NCBI RefSeq assembly: GCF_014642635.1
Contig: NZ_BMIQ01000001.1
Location: 248,001-312,000 of the forward strand
DNA from: Aureimonas endophytica
GTDB lineage: Bacteria; Pseudomonadota; Alphaproteobacteria; Rhizobiales; Rhizobiaceae
Direction of reading: 5' to 3'
DNA: 64,000 nt
Shown here piece after piece: positions 1 through 11,269 of this stretch. Positions within the stretch are counted from its first letter, which is position 1. The number at the start of each line of letters is the position of its first letter. A program made the translations under genes and the position numbers. Under the pieces are notes generated by a model. It made no database searches and was not told the DNA's origin. It saw only the letters and a program-made list of their open reading frames with translations.

Positions 1-643
1 CGTGTTCGACGTGACCGTGAAGGCGGTGGCCCGTCCGGTCGAGCAGGAGCTCGACGATGAAGTGGCGAAGAAGCTCGGCATCGAGTCGCTGGAGCGCCTG
101 CGCACCGTGGTGCGCGAGCAGATCGAGAGCCAGTACGGCATGGCGACGCGCCAGAAGGTGAAGCGCCAGCTTCTCGACGCGCTCGACAAGGACTACGACT
201 TCGACCTGCCGGAGAAGCTCGTCCAGGCCGAGTTCGACAATATCTGGGCGCAGGTCACCCGCGAGCTCGAGCAGGCCGGCAAGAGCTTCGAGGACGAGGA
301 GACGACGGAGGAGAAGGCGCGCGAAGAGTATATGACGCTCGCCCGTCGCCGCGTCCGTCTCGGCCTCGTTCTGTCCGAGATGGGCGAGAAGGCGGGTGTG
401 CAGATCTCCGACGAGGAGATGCAGCGCGCGCTGTTCGAGCAGATCCGCCGCTTCCCCGGTCAGGAGCAGCAGATCTACGAGTTCTACCAGAAGAACCCGG
501 AAGCCCTCGCCAGCCTGCGCGCCCCGCTCTACGAGGAGAAGGTCGTCGACTGGCTGCTGACCAAGATCGACGTCACCGACAAGACGGTGACGAAGGAGGA
601 GCTGATGAAGGAGGACGAGGAGCCGGTCGCGCTCGCGTCCTGA
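1..643 (+). CDS. tig: Trigger factor, C-terminal part (5' end outside window)
   Basis: This is the 3' end of the ribosome-associated chaperone and peptidyl-prolyl isomerase that binds nascent chains. About 213 residues are visible. They match the helical C-terminal chaperone arms, are very rich in Glu/Lys/Arg, and end in an acidic tail typical of alphaproteobacterial trigger factors. The ribosome-binding N-terminal and PPIase domains lie to the left of the window. The first GTG in frame near base 2 is an internal Val codon, not a start. Identity rests on the coiled acidic/basic composition together with the tig-clpP-clpX-lon order, which is conserved across proteobacteria. A terminator hairpin follows 30 bases after the stop, so clpP is probably transcribed separately. 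Confidence 0.93.
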   Translation, partial: VFDVTVKAVARPVEQELDDEVAKKLGIESLERLRTVVREQIESQYGMATRQKVKRQLLDALDKDYDFDLPEKLVQAEFDNIWAQVTRELEQAGKSFEDEETTEEKAREEYMTLARRRVRLGLVLSEMGEKAGVQISDEEMQRALFEQIRRFPGQEQQIYEFYQKNPEALASLRAPLYEEKVVDWLLTKIDVTDKTVTKEELMKEDEEPVALAS

Positions 644-672
644 GGTCGCACCCTCTCTTTGCATCTCTGCGA

Positions 673-699
673 AAGGCCGGCCTCGCGCCGGCCTTTTTT
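673..699 (+). terminator. Rho-independent terminator after tig
   Basis: A 7-bp GC stem (GGCCGGC / GCCGGCC) with a 5-base loop is flanked by A and T pairs and followed by six T residues. It ends the tig transcript. Confidence 0.9.
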
Positions 700-882
700 C
701 GTCCACTTTACGAAACGAGAACGCGCGCCCGGCCCCGGAACGCATTTCTAACCACCGACGAGCGCCCCCTCGCGCTCGACTTGCGAAGCGCGGCCGGCAG
801 GTCCTATCTACGCGTCGGGCTCCAGGCCATCCGATTCCTGTTCGCGACGGGTTCTCCGCCGCACCTATCGAAAGCTAGCGAA

Positions 883-1524
883 ATGACTCATCCGGTCGAA
901 AGAGCCATGAATCTCGTCCCCATGGTGGTCGAACAGACCAATCGCGGCGAGCGGGCCTACGACATCTTCTCCCGCCTCCTGAAGGAGCGGATCATCTTCA
1001 TTACCGGTCCCATCGAGGACAGCATGGCGACGCTGGTCTGCGCCCAGCTCCTCTTCCTGGAAGCCGAGAACCCGAAGAAGGAGATCGCCCTCTACATCAA
1101 CTCGCCGGGCGGCGTGGTGACGAGCGGCATGGCGATCTACGACACGATGCAGTTCATCAAGCCGGCGGTCTCCACGCTCTGCATCGGCCAAGCCGCGTCG
1201 ATGGGCTCGCTGCTGCTCTGCGCCGGCCACAAGGACATGCGCTTCGCCACGCCGAACGCGCGCATCATGGTGCATCAGCCCTCGGGCGGCTTCTCCGGTC
1301 AGGCCTCGGACATCGAGCGCCACGCCCAGGACATCATCAAGCTGAAGCGCCGCCTCAACGAGGTCTATGTCCAGCACACGGGCCAGGACTATGAGACGAT
1401 CGAGCGCACGCTCGACCGCGACCATTTCATGACGGCCGACGAATCGAAGGAATTCGGCCTGATCGACAAGGTCTATTCGTCGCGCGAGGAGCTGGAGGCC
1501 CAGCTCCAGATCACCAGCCAGTGA
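883..1524 (+). CDS. clpP: ATP-dependent Clp protease proteolytic subunit
   Basis: This is the serine peptidase subunit of the ClpXP/ClpAP machine, forming the double heptameric barrel in the cytoplasm. The protein is 213 residues. The nucleophilic Ser sits in [11 protein letters not shown], the catalytic His in MVHQPSGG, and the Asp follows in the C-terminal third. The oligomerisation and oxyanion segment INSPGG is intact. An open frame extends upstream to 781, but the ATG at 883 gives an N-terminus ([15 protein letters not shown]) that fits rhizobial ClpP ([12 protein letters not shown]). The ATG at 907 is the alternative. clpX lies 311 bases downstream, with a hairpin and a possible promoter between them. 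Confidence 0.96.
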   Translation: MTHPVERAMNLVPMVVEQTNRGERAYDIFSRLLKERIIFITGPIEDSMATLVCAQLLFLEAENPKKEIALYINSPGGVVTSGMAIYDTMQFIKPAVSTLCIGQAASMGSLLLCAGHKDMRFATPNARIMVHQPSGGFSGQASDIERHAQDIIKLKRRLNEVYVQHTGQDYETIERTLDRDHFMTADESKEFGLIDKVYSSREELEAQLQITSQ

Positions 1525-1530
1525 CGCCTC

Positions 1531-1566
1531 GGCATCGTTCGGGTCCGCCCGGGCGATGCCTTCCCG
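1531..1566 (+). terminator. Hairpin after clpP (weak terminator)
   Basis: GGCATCG pairs with CGATGCC, with an inner CGGG/CCCG stem. It is followed only by TTCCC, so termination may be partial. The remainder of the 311-base clpP-clpX gap shows no gene. Confidence 0.5.
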
Positions 1567-1748
1567 CCACACTTGTCCGGAAAGCGCCGCAACGGCCCGG
1601 CCGGTCCCGACGTTCAGATGCGACGAAGCCGGCCGTGCAAGCTTTCTTAACCGGCCGGACCGTCAGGATGGCTCAAGCTTGCGACATCAGCATCCGAGTC
1701 GTCGCAGGAATGTCATAGACGGCGCGTTCCAGCCGCGGGGCGCGACGG

Positions 1749-1776
1749 TTGCAATCGGGGCAACGTGGCATAACAT
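1749..1776 (+). promoter_or_regulatory. Possible clpX promoter
   Basis: TTGCAA and TAACAT are separated by 16 bases, 60 bases upstream of the clpX start. This is a sigma70-like match judged by eye and is not unique in the gap. Confidence 0.3.
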
Positions 1777-1835
1777 AGGTCGAGACACGCTGTTTTTGCA
1801 TCGCAATGCAGGCGTCGGACCGGAAGGAAATTCGA

Positions 1836-3101
<1,266 letters not shown>

Positions 3102-3110
3102 GGCGCCTTG

Positions 3111-3141
3111 GCGGCCCGGAACCGTTCAGGTTCCGGGCCGC
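3111..3141 (+). terminator. Strong hairpin after clpX
   Basis: A perfect 13-bp inverted repeat (GCGGCCCGGAACC and its complement) surrounds a 5-base loop, 10 bases after the clpX stop. There is no T tract, so it may stabilise the mRNA 3' end or terminate only in part. Confidence 0.7.
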
Positions 3142-3295
3142 GACCGTCGAGACCGAACGACATCCGGCTGCGGGCTGGCGCATTGAACCGGACGCCTCCC
3201 GTGACCACATAGCCGCCAGGCGTTCGCGTCCGGGTGCTCTCGTGGAGGCTCGGTGCAAGACGGCCTATCGCGGCATCGCCGCAGAAAGGACAGTC

Positions 3296-5710
3296 ATGTC
3301 GAATAATCCCACTGAGGGGCAGGGAGGGGCGGTTCTCTATCCGGTTCTTCCGCTTCGCGACATCGTCGTCTTCCCGCATATGATCGTGCCGCTCTTCGTC
3401 GGCCGCGACAAGTCGATCAAGGCGCTCGAAGAGGTCATGGGCGCGGACAAGCAGATTTTGCTCGTCACGCAGAAGAATGCCGGCGACGAGGACCCGTCCG
3501 CCGAGGCGATGTACGATCTCGGCACCGTCGCCAACGTTCTCCAGCTTCTGAAGCTGCCGGACGGCACCGTGAAGGTGCTGGTCGAGGGCATTTCGCGCGC
3601 CCGCATCCAGGAATTCTCGCAGCGGTCCGAATGGCACGAAGCCTCGGCCATCGCCGTTCCGGCGGCCGACGAGGATCCGGTGGAGCTCGAGGCGCTGGCC
3701 CGGTCCGTGGTCTCGGAATTCGAGAACTACGTCAAACTGAACAAGAAGATCTCGCCGGAAGTGGTCGGTGCCGCCGGGCAGATCGACGACTATTCCAAGC
3801 TCGCCGATACGGTCGCCTCGCATCTTGCGATCAAGATCGCCGAGAAGCAGGAGATGCTGAGCCTCGTCAGCGTCCGGGCGCGGCTCGAAAAGGCGCTGTC
3901 CTTCATGGAGGCCGAGATCTCGGTCCTGCAGGTCGAGAAGCGCATCCGCTCGCGCGTCAAGCGCCAGATGGAGAAGACGCAGCGCGAATACTATCTTAAC
4001 GAGCAGATGAAGGCGATCCAGAAGGAGCTCGGCGACGGCGAGGAAGGCCGCGACGAGGTGGCCGAGCTGGAGGAGCGCATCAAGCGCACCAAGCTTTCGA
4101 AGGAAGGCCGCGACAAGGCCATGGCCGAGGTGAAGAAGCTTCGGCAGATGAGCCCGATGTCGGCGGAGGCCACCGTCGTGCGCAACTATCTCGACTGGCT
4201 GCTCGGTCTGCCCTGGGGTCAGCGCTCGAAGGTCAAGATCGACCTGAAGCGCGCCGAGGAGATCCTCGAGGAGGAGCATTACGGCCTCGATAAGGTCAAG
4301 GAGCGCATCGTCGAATATCTCGCCGTCCAGAGCCGGCAGGCCAAGCTGAAGGGGCCGATCCTCTGCCTCGTCGGTCCTCCCGGCGTCGGCAAGACCTCGC
4401 TCGCTAAGTCGATCGCGCGGGCGACGGGCCGCGAATATGTGCGCGTCGCTCTCGGCGGCGTGCGCGACGAGGCCGAGATTCGCGGCCATCGGCGGACCTA
4501 TATCGGCTCGATGCCCGGCAAGGTCATCCAGTCGATGAAGAAGGCCAAGAAGTCCAACCCGCTCTTCCTGCTCGACGAGATCGACAAGATGGGCCAGGAC
4601 TTCCGCGGCGATCCGTCCTCCGCGCTTCTCGAGGTCCTCGATCCCGAGCAGAACGCGACCTTCATGGACCATTATCTGGAGGTGGAATACGATCTGTCGC
4701 CGACGATGTTCGTCACGACGGCCAACACGCTGAACATTCCGGGCCCGCTGCTCGACCGTATGGAGGTGATCCGCATTGCGGGTTACACCGAGGACGAGAA
4801 GGTGGAGATCGCCCGGCGCCATCTCCTGCCGAAGGCGGTGCGTGACCATGCGTTGAAGCCGGAGGAATTCTCGGTCGAGACCGAGGCGCTTCGCGAGATC
4901 GCCCGGCGCTACACGCGGGAAGCCGGTGTGCGCAGCTTCGAGCGCGAGCTGATGACGCTCGCTCGCAAGGCGGTGACCCGAATCCTGAAGGGCGAGGCGT
5001 CGAAGGTCGAGGTGACGGCGGCGAACATCTCCGACTATCTCGGCGTGCCGCGCTATCGCTATGGCGAGGCGGAGACGGACGATCAGGTCGGCGTCGTGAC
5101 GGGCCTCGCCTGGACGGAAGTCGGCGGCGAGCTTCTGACGATCGAAGGCGTCATGATGCCCGGCAAGGGCAAGATGACGGTGACGGGCAATCTGAAGGAC
5201 GTGATGAAGGAATCGATCTCGGCGGCGGCTTCCTATGTCCGCAGCCGTGCCATCGACTTCGGCATCAAGCCGCCGCTCTTCGACAAGCGCGACATCCACG
5301 TGCACGTGCCGGAAGGCGCGACGCCGAAGGACGGCCCGTCGGCGGGCACGGCGATGGCCACCGCCATCGTCTCCGTGATGACCGGCATCCCGGTCCGGCG
5401 CGACATCGCCATGACGGGCGAAATCACGCTGCGCGGGCGCGTGCTGCCGATCGGCGGCTTGAAGGAGAAGCTGCTTGCCGCTCTGCGCGGCGGCATCAAG
5501 ACGGTTCTGATCCCGGAGGACAACGCGAAGGATCTCGTGGATATTCCGGACAACGTGAAGAACAACCTGGAGATCATTCCCGTTTCGCGGATGGGCGAGG
5601 TGTTGAAACACGCCCTGATCCGTCAGCCGGAACCGACCGAATGGTCCGAGGAGGAAGCCGTGTTGAACTCGTCCGTAGCGGACGATGGCACCGCCGCGGT
5701 CGCTCACTGA
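3296..5710 (+). CDS. lon: ATP-dependent protease Lon (La)
   Basis: This hexameric AAA+ serine protease removes misfolded and regulatory proteins in the cytoplasm. It is 804 residues, the usual LonA length. The order is an N-terminal substrate domain from about residue 15 ([15 protein letters not shown]), a coiled-coil stretch, Walker [10 protein letters not shown], Walker [10 protein letters not shown], and the protease domain with the catalytic Ser in KDGPSAG and Lys in GGLKEK. AGAAAGGACAGTC precedes the chosen ATG. A strong terminator follows. A very long open frame on the opposite strand (3059-5707) is a composition artefact. Confidence 0.97.
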   Translation: MSNNPTEGQGGAVLYPVLPLRDIVVFPHMIVPLFVGRDKSIKALEEVMGADKQILLVTQKNAGDEDPSAEAMYDLGTVANVLQLLKLPDGTVKVLVEGISRARIQEFSQRSEWHEASAIAVPAADEDPVELEALARSVVSEFENYVKLNKKISPEVVGAAGQIDDYSKLADTVASHLAIKIAEKQEMLSLVSVRARLEKALSFMEAEISVLQVEKRIRSRVKRQMEKTQREYYLNEQMKAIQKELGDGEEGRDEVAELEERIKRTKLSKEGRDKAMAEVKKLRQMSPMSAEATVVRNYLDWLLGLPWGQRSKVKIDLKRAEEILEEEHYGLDKVKERIVEYLAVQSRQAKLKGPILCLVGPPGVGKTSLAKSIARATGREYVRVALGGVRDEAEIRGHRRTYIGSMPGKVIQSMKKAKKSNPLFLLDEIDKMGQDFRGDPSSALLEVLDPEQNATFMDHYLEVEYDLSPTMFVTTANTLNIPGPLLDRMEVIRIAGYTEDEKVEIARRHLLPKAVRDHALKPEEFSVETEALREIARRYTREAGVRSFERELMTLARKAVTRILKGEASKVEVTAANISDYLGVPRYRYGEAETDDQVGVVTGLAWTEVGGELLTIEGVMMPGKGKMTVTGNLKDVMKESISAAASYVRSRAIDFGIKPPLFDKRDIHVHVPEGATPKDGPSAGTAMATAIVSVMTGIPVRRDIAMTGEITLRGRVLPIGGLKEKLLAALRGGIKTVLIPEDNAKDLVDIPDNVKNNLEIIPVSRMGEVLKHALIRQPEPTEWSEEEAVLNSSVADDGTAAVAH

Positions 5711-5735
5711 ACCCGTAAAGCTGTGAATTCATTGG

Positions 5736-5766
5736 GTGCCGCCCCTTCCGGGGCGGCACTTTTTTA
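5736..5766 (+). terminator. Rho-independent terminator after lon
   Basis: A perfect 10-bp stem (GTGCCGCCCC and its complement) with a 4-base TTCC loop is followed by TTTTTTA. This is the clearest terminator in the window. Confidence 0.95.
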
Positions 5767-5880
5767 TTGAAAAGCTCGATTTTCCAGGGTTTCACGACAG
5801 ACTCACACTTGCCTCATCGGTTCGAGTCGCACATTTTCCTCGCGGATGTAGAAGACGATCCACCGGGATGGAGCACATTG

Positions 5881-6162
5881 ATGAACAAGAACGAGCTCGT
5901 GTCCGCAGTTGCGGAAAAGTCTGAGCTGTCGCGCCAGGACGCGGGTTCCGCGATCGACGCCCTTTTCGAGGTGATGCAGGAATCGCTGTCGAAGGGCGAT
6001 GACATCCGCCTCGTCGGCTTCGGCACGTTCTCCGTCTCGCATCGTGCCGCCTCGAAGGGCCGCAACCCTTCGACCGGCGCCGAAGTCGATATTCCGGCGC
6101 GCAACGTTCCCCGATTCACGCCGGGCAAGGCGCTGAAGGACTCCGTCAACAAGGGTAAGTAA
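5881..6162 (+). CDS. hupB: DNA-binding protein HU-beta
   Basis: This small nucleoid protein bends and wraps DNA as a dimer. It is 93 residues. The N-terminal helices (MNKNELVSAVAEKSELS) and the DNA-binding arm with GRNPSTG and the intercalating proline region are intact, ending in the usual GKALKDSVN. The start lies after a 170-base gap that contains the lon terminator, so hupB has its own promoter in that gap. The lon-hupB adjacency is conserved in Hyphomicrobiales. Confidence 0.96.
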   Translation: MNKNELVSAVAEKSELSRQDAGSAIDALFEVMQESLSKGDDIRLVGFGTFSVSHRAASKGRNPSTGAEVDIPARNVPRFTPGKALKDSVNKGK

Positions 6163-6182
6163 GCCCCGTTTCCCCGTTTCGC

Positions 6183-6229
6183 GCCGCCGAGGACGAGCGA
6201 AGGCTCGCCGTCGGCGGCTTTGTCTTTTG
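6183..6229 (+). terminator. Rho-independent terminator after hupB
   Basis: GCCGCCGA pairs with TCGGCGGC across a loop that itself forms a GAGCG/CGCTC-like stem. It is followed by TTTGTCTTTT. Confidence 0.85.
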
Positions 6230-7048
6230 TGGCGCCCGAAACGACCCGGTCGCGCCGTGGCTCGGTTCCACCGGAGTGAAATCGGCTGACCGGCGCCTGC
6301 TCATATCGCCTGCCTCGACGGAAGGTCGCCGATCGGCGTCTCCGCCGGCGCCGGTCACCGCTCTCCCATTCGCGGTCGGACCCTCGCCATGTCGACCATC
6401 GCCTTTGAGGCATTCGTCGGCGCGTCCGACCCCCCCCTATCGCAGCCGCCGTTTCGACCTGCCGTCGCCGGTCGAAACGGCGATGCGACCCTGGTCGCTT
6501 CCAAATTCACCGATGATCGTACGCCGGGTTCGTCGCGGAGCCGCGCCGCTGTCCACAATTTCCTGATCCGGCCCAAGCTTGGCGACGGTGATTTACCTCG
6601 TGCTGCGGTGCATCGTATTGCCAAAGGCGAAAATGTTTAAAACATTAGCGAACGAGATATTGGTATGGAGCCTTGCATCGGGGCGAGGCGCGCTGGAAGT
6701 AGAGTTATCCTTAAGGCAACGAGTGCTCTTCATGAACATCAGAGAACTATTCTGAATTAACGATATGTCTGCTGCGGTGCGTCCATGTGGATTTCAGGCA
6801 TATTCGTGGTTCCGAAGTCTGTCAGCGCGAAGATAGAGTGCGATTCTCATCGCTGCCGTTTGTTAATGATGGCAATAAGCCTTGATGGTTGATGTTGCAA
6901 AGCCGAGTATCGAAATTTCTTCGCCTTATCCCGACGGGAGACTTGCTGCGATGGGGCGGATGGGAGCAATGATCGCTACGGAAGCTAGCCCGCTAAGGAA
7001 TTTCGGCGGGCGCCGATGACGTGCGATCGAGAGGAAGGGAGGCCAGGG
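6230..7048. other. Intergenic region with inverted repeat and AT-rich stretch
   Basis: No convincing gene lies in these 819 bases. An 11-bp inverted repeat (CCGTTTCGACC ... GGTCGAAACGG) spans 6449-6480. From about 6640 to 6960 the base composition falls well below the surroundings, which suits the promoter region of the sugar cluster that starts at 7049. Short open frames here (for example 6389-6640) have poor ribosome sites and atypical composition. Confidence 0.6.
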
Positions 7049-7984
7049 ATGGGGGTGACGGAAGCGCGCCGCTTTCTCGTCGTCGGTCGCGTCGGCGACA
7101 ATTCGTTGCATCGGCACTGGGTTGCCGACACCGCGACCGAGCGGACATGGGATCTGCAGCTGAATGCCTATGGCCATGACGAATCCAAGATCCAGAATGG
7201 CGATCTGCCGCCGGTGATCGACCGCGGCACGAAATGGGACAGTCTCGTCCGGCATTTTCGCGCCTATCCGGAGCTTCTCGATCGCTACGACTATGTGATG
7301 CTGCCGGACGACGACCTGATGATGGACGTCCGGACGATCAACCGCATCTTCGAGATCGTCGTCCAATACGATCTGACGATGGCTCAGCCCTCGCTCTCCT
7401 ACGAGAGCTATATCAGCTATCCGATCGTGCTGCGGAGCGCGCCCTTCCGGCTGCGCTACACCACCTTCATCGAATCGATGTCCTGCTGCATGAAGACCTC
7501 GTTCCTCAAGCGGCTGCTGCCGATGTTCGAGGAGCATTTCACCGGCTGGGGCACGGACCTGGTCTGGACCATGCTGATGGAAGACCCGGCCTATCGGGCG
7601 GCGATCATCGACGAGGTGTCGATGGTGCATACGCGCCCGCTCTATGTCGGGCCGATCTACAAGACCTTCGCGGCGCAATCGATCGATCCCCAGCAGGAGA
7701 TCGTCACCTTGCGCGAGAGCTTCGAGAACACGCCGGACGCGATGCTGATCTATGGCGGCGTTCTGCGCAACGGCCGCAAGGTCGACGGCGCCGAGGCGCG
7801 GCTCCGCAACGGGCTACAGCTCATCGCCTCCTCGCCGCGCTCGCCGAAGCCCTACGACACCTTCCGTTTCGGCGCGGGGTCGCTCCTGCGCATCGTCACG
7901 CGCGCCGGCTTCCGCCCCGAGCAGCTTCGGCCGGTGGCGGGAAGCCGCGCCGCCCTCTGGTTTGGAAAGAGCAACGCGTCATGA
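7049..7984 (+). CDS. DUF707-like glycosyltransferase-type protein
   Basis: This 311-residue protein is predicted to be cytoplasmic, with no signal peptide. The central motif YDYVMLPDDDLMMDV has the acidic DDD expected of a metal- and nucleotide-sugar-binding GT-A site. The layout, with FTGWGTD and later MVHTRP, resembles the DUF707 family as I know it. The start at 7049 is preceded by GGAGGCCAGGG. The ATG at 7016 lacks such a site. It heads a six-gene sugar cluster and its stop overlaps the next start (ATGA). By context it may transfer a sugar onto a surface polysaccharide. The donor and acceptor cannot be told from sequence. Confidence 0.72.
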   Translation: MGVTEARRFLVVGRVGDNSLHRHWVADTATERTWDLQLNAYGHDESKIQNGDLPPVIDRGTKWDSLVRHFRAYPELLDRYDYVMLPDDDLMMDVRTINRIFEIVVQYDLTMAQPSLSYESYISYPIVLRSAPFRLRYTTFIESMSCCMKTSFLKRLLPMFEEHFTGWGTDLVWTMLMEDPAYRAAIIDEVSMVHTRPLYVGPIYKTFAAQSIDPQQEIVTLRESFENTPDAMLIYGGVLRNGRKVDGAEARLRNGLQLIASSPRSPKPYDTFRFGAGSLLRIVTRAGFRPEQLRPVAGSRAALWFGKSNAS

Positions 7985-9027
7985 AGATCCTGATCGTCGG
8001 CAATCTCGGCTATGTCGGCCCGATGGTGACCAAGTACCTGCGGGCCGCGCGGCCCGACGCGGTGCTGCACGGCTTCGACAACGCCTATTTCGCCCATTGC
8101 CTCACCGGCGCGACCGCGCTGCCGGAAAGCCGCCTCGACCGGCAGATCTATGGCGACGTGCGCCGCGTCTCGCCGGAGATCGTGCGCGGCTATGACGCCG
8201 TGATTCTACTGGCCGCGATCTCCAACGATCCGATGGGCAAGCAGTTCGAAGCGGTGACCATGGCGGTCAACCAAGACGCGGCCGTGTCGCTCGCCAAGGC
8301 GGCGGCCGAAGCGGGCGTGAAGAACCTCGTCTTCGCGTCGAGCTGCAGCGTCTACGGCATCGCCAGCGGCGGGCCGCGCAAGGAAAGCGATCCGCTGAAC
8401 CCGATCACCGCCTATGCGAAGTCGAAGATCGGCACCGAGCTCGAGCTCGAGAAGCTCGACACCGACATGGTGATCACCTGCCTGCGCTTCGCGACGGCCT
8501 GCGGTATGTCGGACCGACTGCGGCTCGATCTGGTGCTGAACGATTATGTCGCCTGCGCGCTGACGACGCGCGAGATCACCGTCCTCTCCGACGGCACGCC
8601 CTGGCGTCCGCTGATCGACGTCGCCGACATGGCCCGCGCCATGGATTGGGCGGTGGACCGCCCGGCGGAAGTCGGCGGCCGCTTCCTGGCGGTGAACGCC
8701 GGCTCCAACGACAGCAACTACCAGGTCAAGGATCTGGCCGAGGCGGTGGCGGAGGCGGTGCCCGGCACCTCGATCTCGATCAACCATTCGGCGCCCGTCG
8801 ACAGCCGGTCCTATCAGGCGGATTTCGGTCTCTACCGGTCGCTGGCGCCCAATCATCAGCCGCTGGTGAGTCTTGGCCAATCGGCCCGCAATCTCATCGA
8901 GGGGCTGCGGCGCATGGACTTCGCGGATGCCGATTTCCGCAAGTCGAATCTCATCCGTCTTTTCGTGCTGCAGCGGCATATCGAGGCGGGTCGCCTCAAT
9001 CAGTCGCTGGAATGGACGCGCAACTGA
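7981..9027 (+). CDS. NAD-dependent epimerase/dehydratase (extended SDR)
   Basis: This nucleotide-sugar-modifying enzyme of the extended short-chain dehydrogenase family has 348 residues. The Rossmann glycine motif is near the N-terminus (GNLGYVG, a variant of GxxGxxG), a Ser-rich strand precedes SVYG near residue 120, and the catalytic YxxxK is YAKSK. It could be a CDP- or dTDP-sugar 4,6-dehydratase, epimerase or reductase. The neighbouring cytidylyltransferase favours a CDP-sugar substrate, which is an inference. It overlaps the upstream gene by 4 bases and is followed after 72 bases by rfbF. Confidence 0.85.
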   Translation: MKILIVGNLGYVGPMVTKYLRAARPDAVLHGFDNAYFAHCLTGATALPESRLDRQIYGDVRRVSPEIVRGYDAVILLAAISNDPMGKQFEAVTMAVNQDAAVSLAKAAAEAGVKNLVFASSCSVYGIASGGPRKESDPLNPITAYAKSKIGTELELEKLDTDMVITCLRFATACGMSDRLRLDLVLNDYVACALTTREITVLSDGTPWRPLIDVADMARAMDWAVDRPAEVGGRFLAVNAGSNDSNYQVKDLAEAVAEAVPGTSISINHSAPVDSRSYQADFGLYRSLAPNHQPLVSLGQSARNLIEGLRRMDFADADFRKSNLIRLFVLQRHIEAGRLNQSLEWTRN

Positions 9028-9099
9028 CGGCGACGTCGAACCATCCGGCGGATCGACCGGCATAGACGATCCGTCGACGCCTTTCGGGGGAGAATAGCG

Positions 9100-9879
9100 A
9101 TGAAGGTGGCTCTGTTGGCCGGCGGCTTCGGCACGCGGTTGAGCGAGGAGACGACGGTGCGGCCGAAGCCGATGGCCGAGATCGGCGGTCGGCCGATTCT
9201 CTGGCACATCATGAAGATCTACGCTCATTACGGCTTCAACGACTTCGTGGTGCTCGGCGGCTACAAGGTCGAGTACATCAAGGAATATTTCCTTCGCTAT
9301 TTCTCCTATGCCTCCGATTTCACGATCGATCTCGGCACGGGCAGCGTCGACTGGCTGACGAGCCGGACGGAGAACTGGAAGGTGACGGTGCTCGATACCG
9401 GCATCGACACGCTGACGGCCGGGCGCGTGAAGCGCGCCCGCGAGTTTCTCGGCGATGGCCCCTTCATGCTGACCTATGGCGACGGCGTCGCCAATGTCGA
9501 CATCAACGCGCTGCTGCGCTTCCACCGCGATCACGGCAAATGGTGCAGCCTGACCGCCGTCGTGCAGCCCGGCCGCTTCGGCGCGCTGCGCCTGTCGGAC
9601 GACGGCGCGGAAGTGCACGGCTTCCGCGAGAAGGGCATGGTCGATGGCGGCATGATCAATGGCGGCTTCTTCGTCTGCGAGCCGCAGGTCTTCGACGTGA
9701 TCGATGGCGACCGGCAGATGTGGGAGGACGAGCCGATGTCGCGCATGGTCGCGGCCGGCCAGGTGGCGAGCTACCGCCACGAGGGATACTGGGAAAGCAT
9801 GGATACGCTGCGCGACAAGCTGACCCTGGAAAAGCGCTGGTCCACGGGCAATGCGCCGTGGCGGGTCTGGAACGATTGA
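9100..9879 (+). CDS. rfbF: Glucose-1-phosphate cytidylyltransferase
   Basis: This enzyme makes CDP-glucose from glucose-1-phosphate and CTP, the first step to CDP-linked 3,6-dideoxyhexoses of O-antigen. It is 259 residues, the family length. The N-terminal nucleotidyltransferase motif (GGFGTRLSEE followed by RPKPM) and the product-binding segment with EIGGRPILWHIM are intact. A GGGGGAGAATAGCG ribosome site precedes ATG. The usual next enzyme, a CDP-glucose 4,6-dehydratase (rfbG), is not obvious next door. The SDR at 7981 or a distant gene would have to serve. Confidence 0.92.
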   Translation: MKVALLAGGFGTRLSEETTVRPKPMAEIGGRPILWHIMKIYAHYGFNDFVVLGGYKVEYIKEYFLRYFSYASDFTIDLGTGSVDWLTSRTENWKVTVLDTGIDTLTAGRVKRAREFLGDGPFMLTYGDGVANVDINALLRFHRDHGKWCSLTAVVQPGRFGALRLSDDGAEVHGFREKGMVDGGMINGGFFVCEPQVFDVIDGDRQMWEDEPMSRMVAAGQVASYRHEGYWESMDTLRDKLTLEKRWSTGNAPWRVWND

Positions 9880-9916
9880 CACCGGTCGAGGCGGCTGCCG
9901 ATCGGAGGGAGATGCG

Positions 9917-11245
9917 ATGATCATCGTCGACAATGCGTTGAAACGGCGCGAGGCCGAGGGGCGGCCGGTGCTCGTGGGCATGGTGGGGGCCGGGGTCCAA
10001 GGCAAGGCGATCACGCGGACGATCGTCCGCTCGACGCCCGGCATGCGGATGGCGGCGATCGCCAACCGCACGATCGAGAATGCCGAGGCGGCCTTCACGG
10101 AGGTCGGGCTGGAGCCGGTGCGCTGCGCGACGCTCGCCGAGCTCGAGGCGGCGATCGCCGCCGGCCGACCGGCCGTGACCACCGATCCGGCGCTTCTCGC
10201 CGAGGCCAAGGGGCTCGACGCCATCATCGAGGCGACCGGCTCGCTCGAATATGCGGCGCAGGCCGTGCTCGCCGCCATCGAGGGCGGCAAGCATGTCGTG
10301 CAGGTGAATGCCGAGCTCGATGGAACGATCGGCCCGATCCTGAAGCAGAAGGCCGAGGCGAAGGGCCTCGTCTATACGGCAGGCGACGGCGATCAGCCGG
10401 GCGCGCAGATGAACCTCGTGCGTTTCGTCGAGGGCATCGGCCTGAAGGCGGTGCTGTGCGGCAATATGAAGGGCCTCTACGATCCCTATCGCACGCCGAC
10501 CACTCAGGCCTCCTTCGCGGCGAAGTGGAACCTGAAGCCGGCCATGGTCGCCTCCTTCGCGGACGGTACCAAGATCTCCTACGAACAGGCGGTGATCGCC
10601 AACGGCACCGGCATGAAGGTCGCCAAGCGCGGCATGATCGGCCCGGACTTCTCCGGCGGCGATCCCTACAAGCCGCTGGTGCCGCTGGAGGAGACGATCG
10701 CCGGCTTCACCGAATATCTCGACAAGCTCGGCGACGGGCCGGGCTATGTCGACTATGTCATGGGCGCGCGGCCGGGACCGGGCATCTTCGTTCTCGCCAA
10801 GCTCGCCGAGGAAGACCCGAAGCAGGCGCATTTCCTCAACTACTACAAGATGGGTCCGGGCCCCTATTACTGCTTCTACACGCCCTATCACCTCTGCCAT
10901 TTCGAGGTGCCGGGATCGGTGGCCCGCGCCGTCCTGTTCGAGGATGCGACGCTGACGCCGAAGGCGGGACCCAGCGTCGGCGTCATCGCGCTCGCCAAAA
11001 AGGATCTCGAACCCGGCGAGCTGATCGACGAGCTGGGCGGGTACGAGGTCTATGGCATGCTCGAGAATATCGAGACGATCCGCGAGGAGGGGTTGATCCC
11101 GCTCGGTCTCGCGATCGGGGCCCGGGCCAATCGCGCCATCCGCCGCGACGAGCCGCTGCGCTTCGAGGATCTCGACCGGCCGGACGGCCGCCTGATCGAC
11201 CGTCTCTACGACGAGCAGGAACAGGTCTTCGGCGCCAGCGCCTGA
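9917..11245 (+). CDS. NAD(P)-dependent oxidoreductase with SAF domain
   Basis: The protein has 442 residues. The first third is a homoserine-dehydrogenase-like NAD(P) fold (VGMVGAGVQGKAI near residue 16, then IIEATG). The C-terminal part, from about residue 350, contains an SAF-type segment (LAKKDLEPGEL ... GLAIGARANRAI). Proteins with this pairing occur in polysaccharide loci of several alphaproteobacteria. The substrate is unknown to me, and a carbohydrate carbonyl reduction or a branched-sugar step is an inference. The start is supported by GGAGGGAGATGCG. The gene is 37 bases downstream of rfbF and 24 upstream of rfbC, so the five genes look like one operon. Confidence 0.8.
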   Translation: MIIVDNALKRREAEGRPVLVGMVGAGVQGKAITRTIVRSTPGMRMAAIANRTIENAEAAFTEVGLEPVRCATLAELEAAIAAGRPAVTTDPALLAEAKGLDAIIEATGSLEYAAQAVLAAIEGGKHVVQVNAELDGTIGPILKQKAEAKGLVYTAGDGDQPGAQMNLVRFVEGIGLKAVLCGNMKGLYDPYRTPTTQASFAAKWNLKPAMVASFADGTKISYEQAVIANGTGMKVAKRGMIGPDFSGGDPYKPLVPLEETIAGFTEYLDKLGDGPGYVDYVMGARPGPGIFVLAKLAEEDPKQAHFLNYYKMGPGPYYCFYTPYHLCHFEVPGSVARAVLFEDATLTPKAGPSVGVIALAKKDLEPGELIDELGGYEVYGMLENIETIREEGLIPLGLAIGARANRAIRRDEPLRFEDLDRPDGRLIDRLYDEQEQVFGASA

Positions 11246-11269
11246 AGCAGCGGAGCGGGGCGACAGGCC

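Noticed and set aside
6389-6640. Possible small + strand protein after hupB
   Set aside because: No ribosome site, composition like non-coding DNA, and it covers an inverted repeat.
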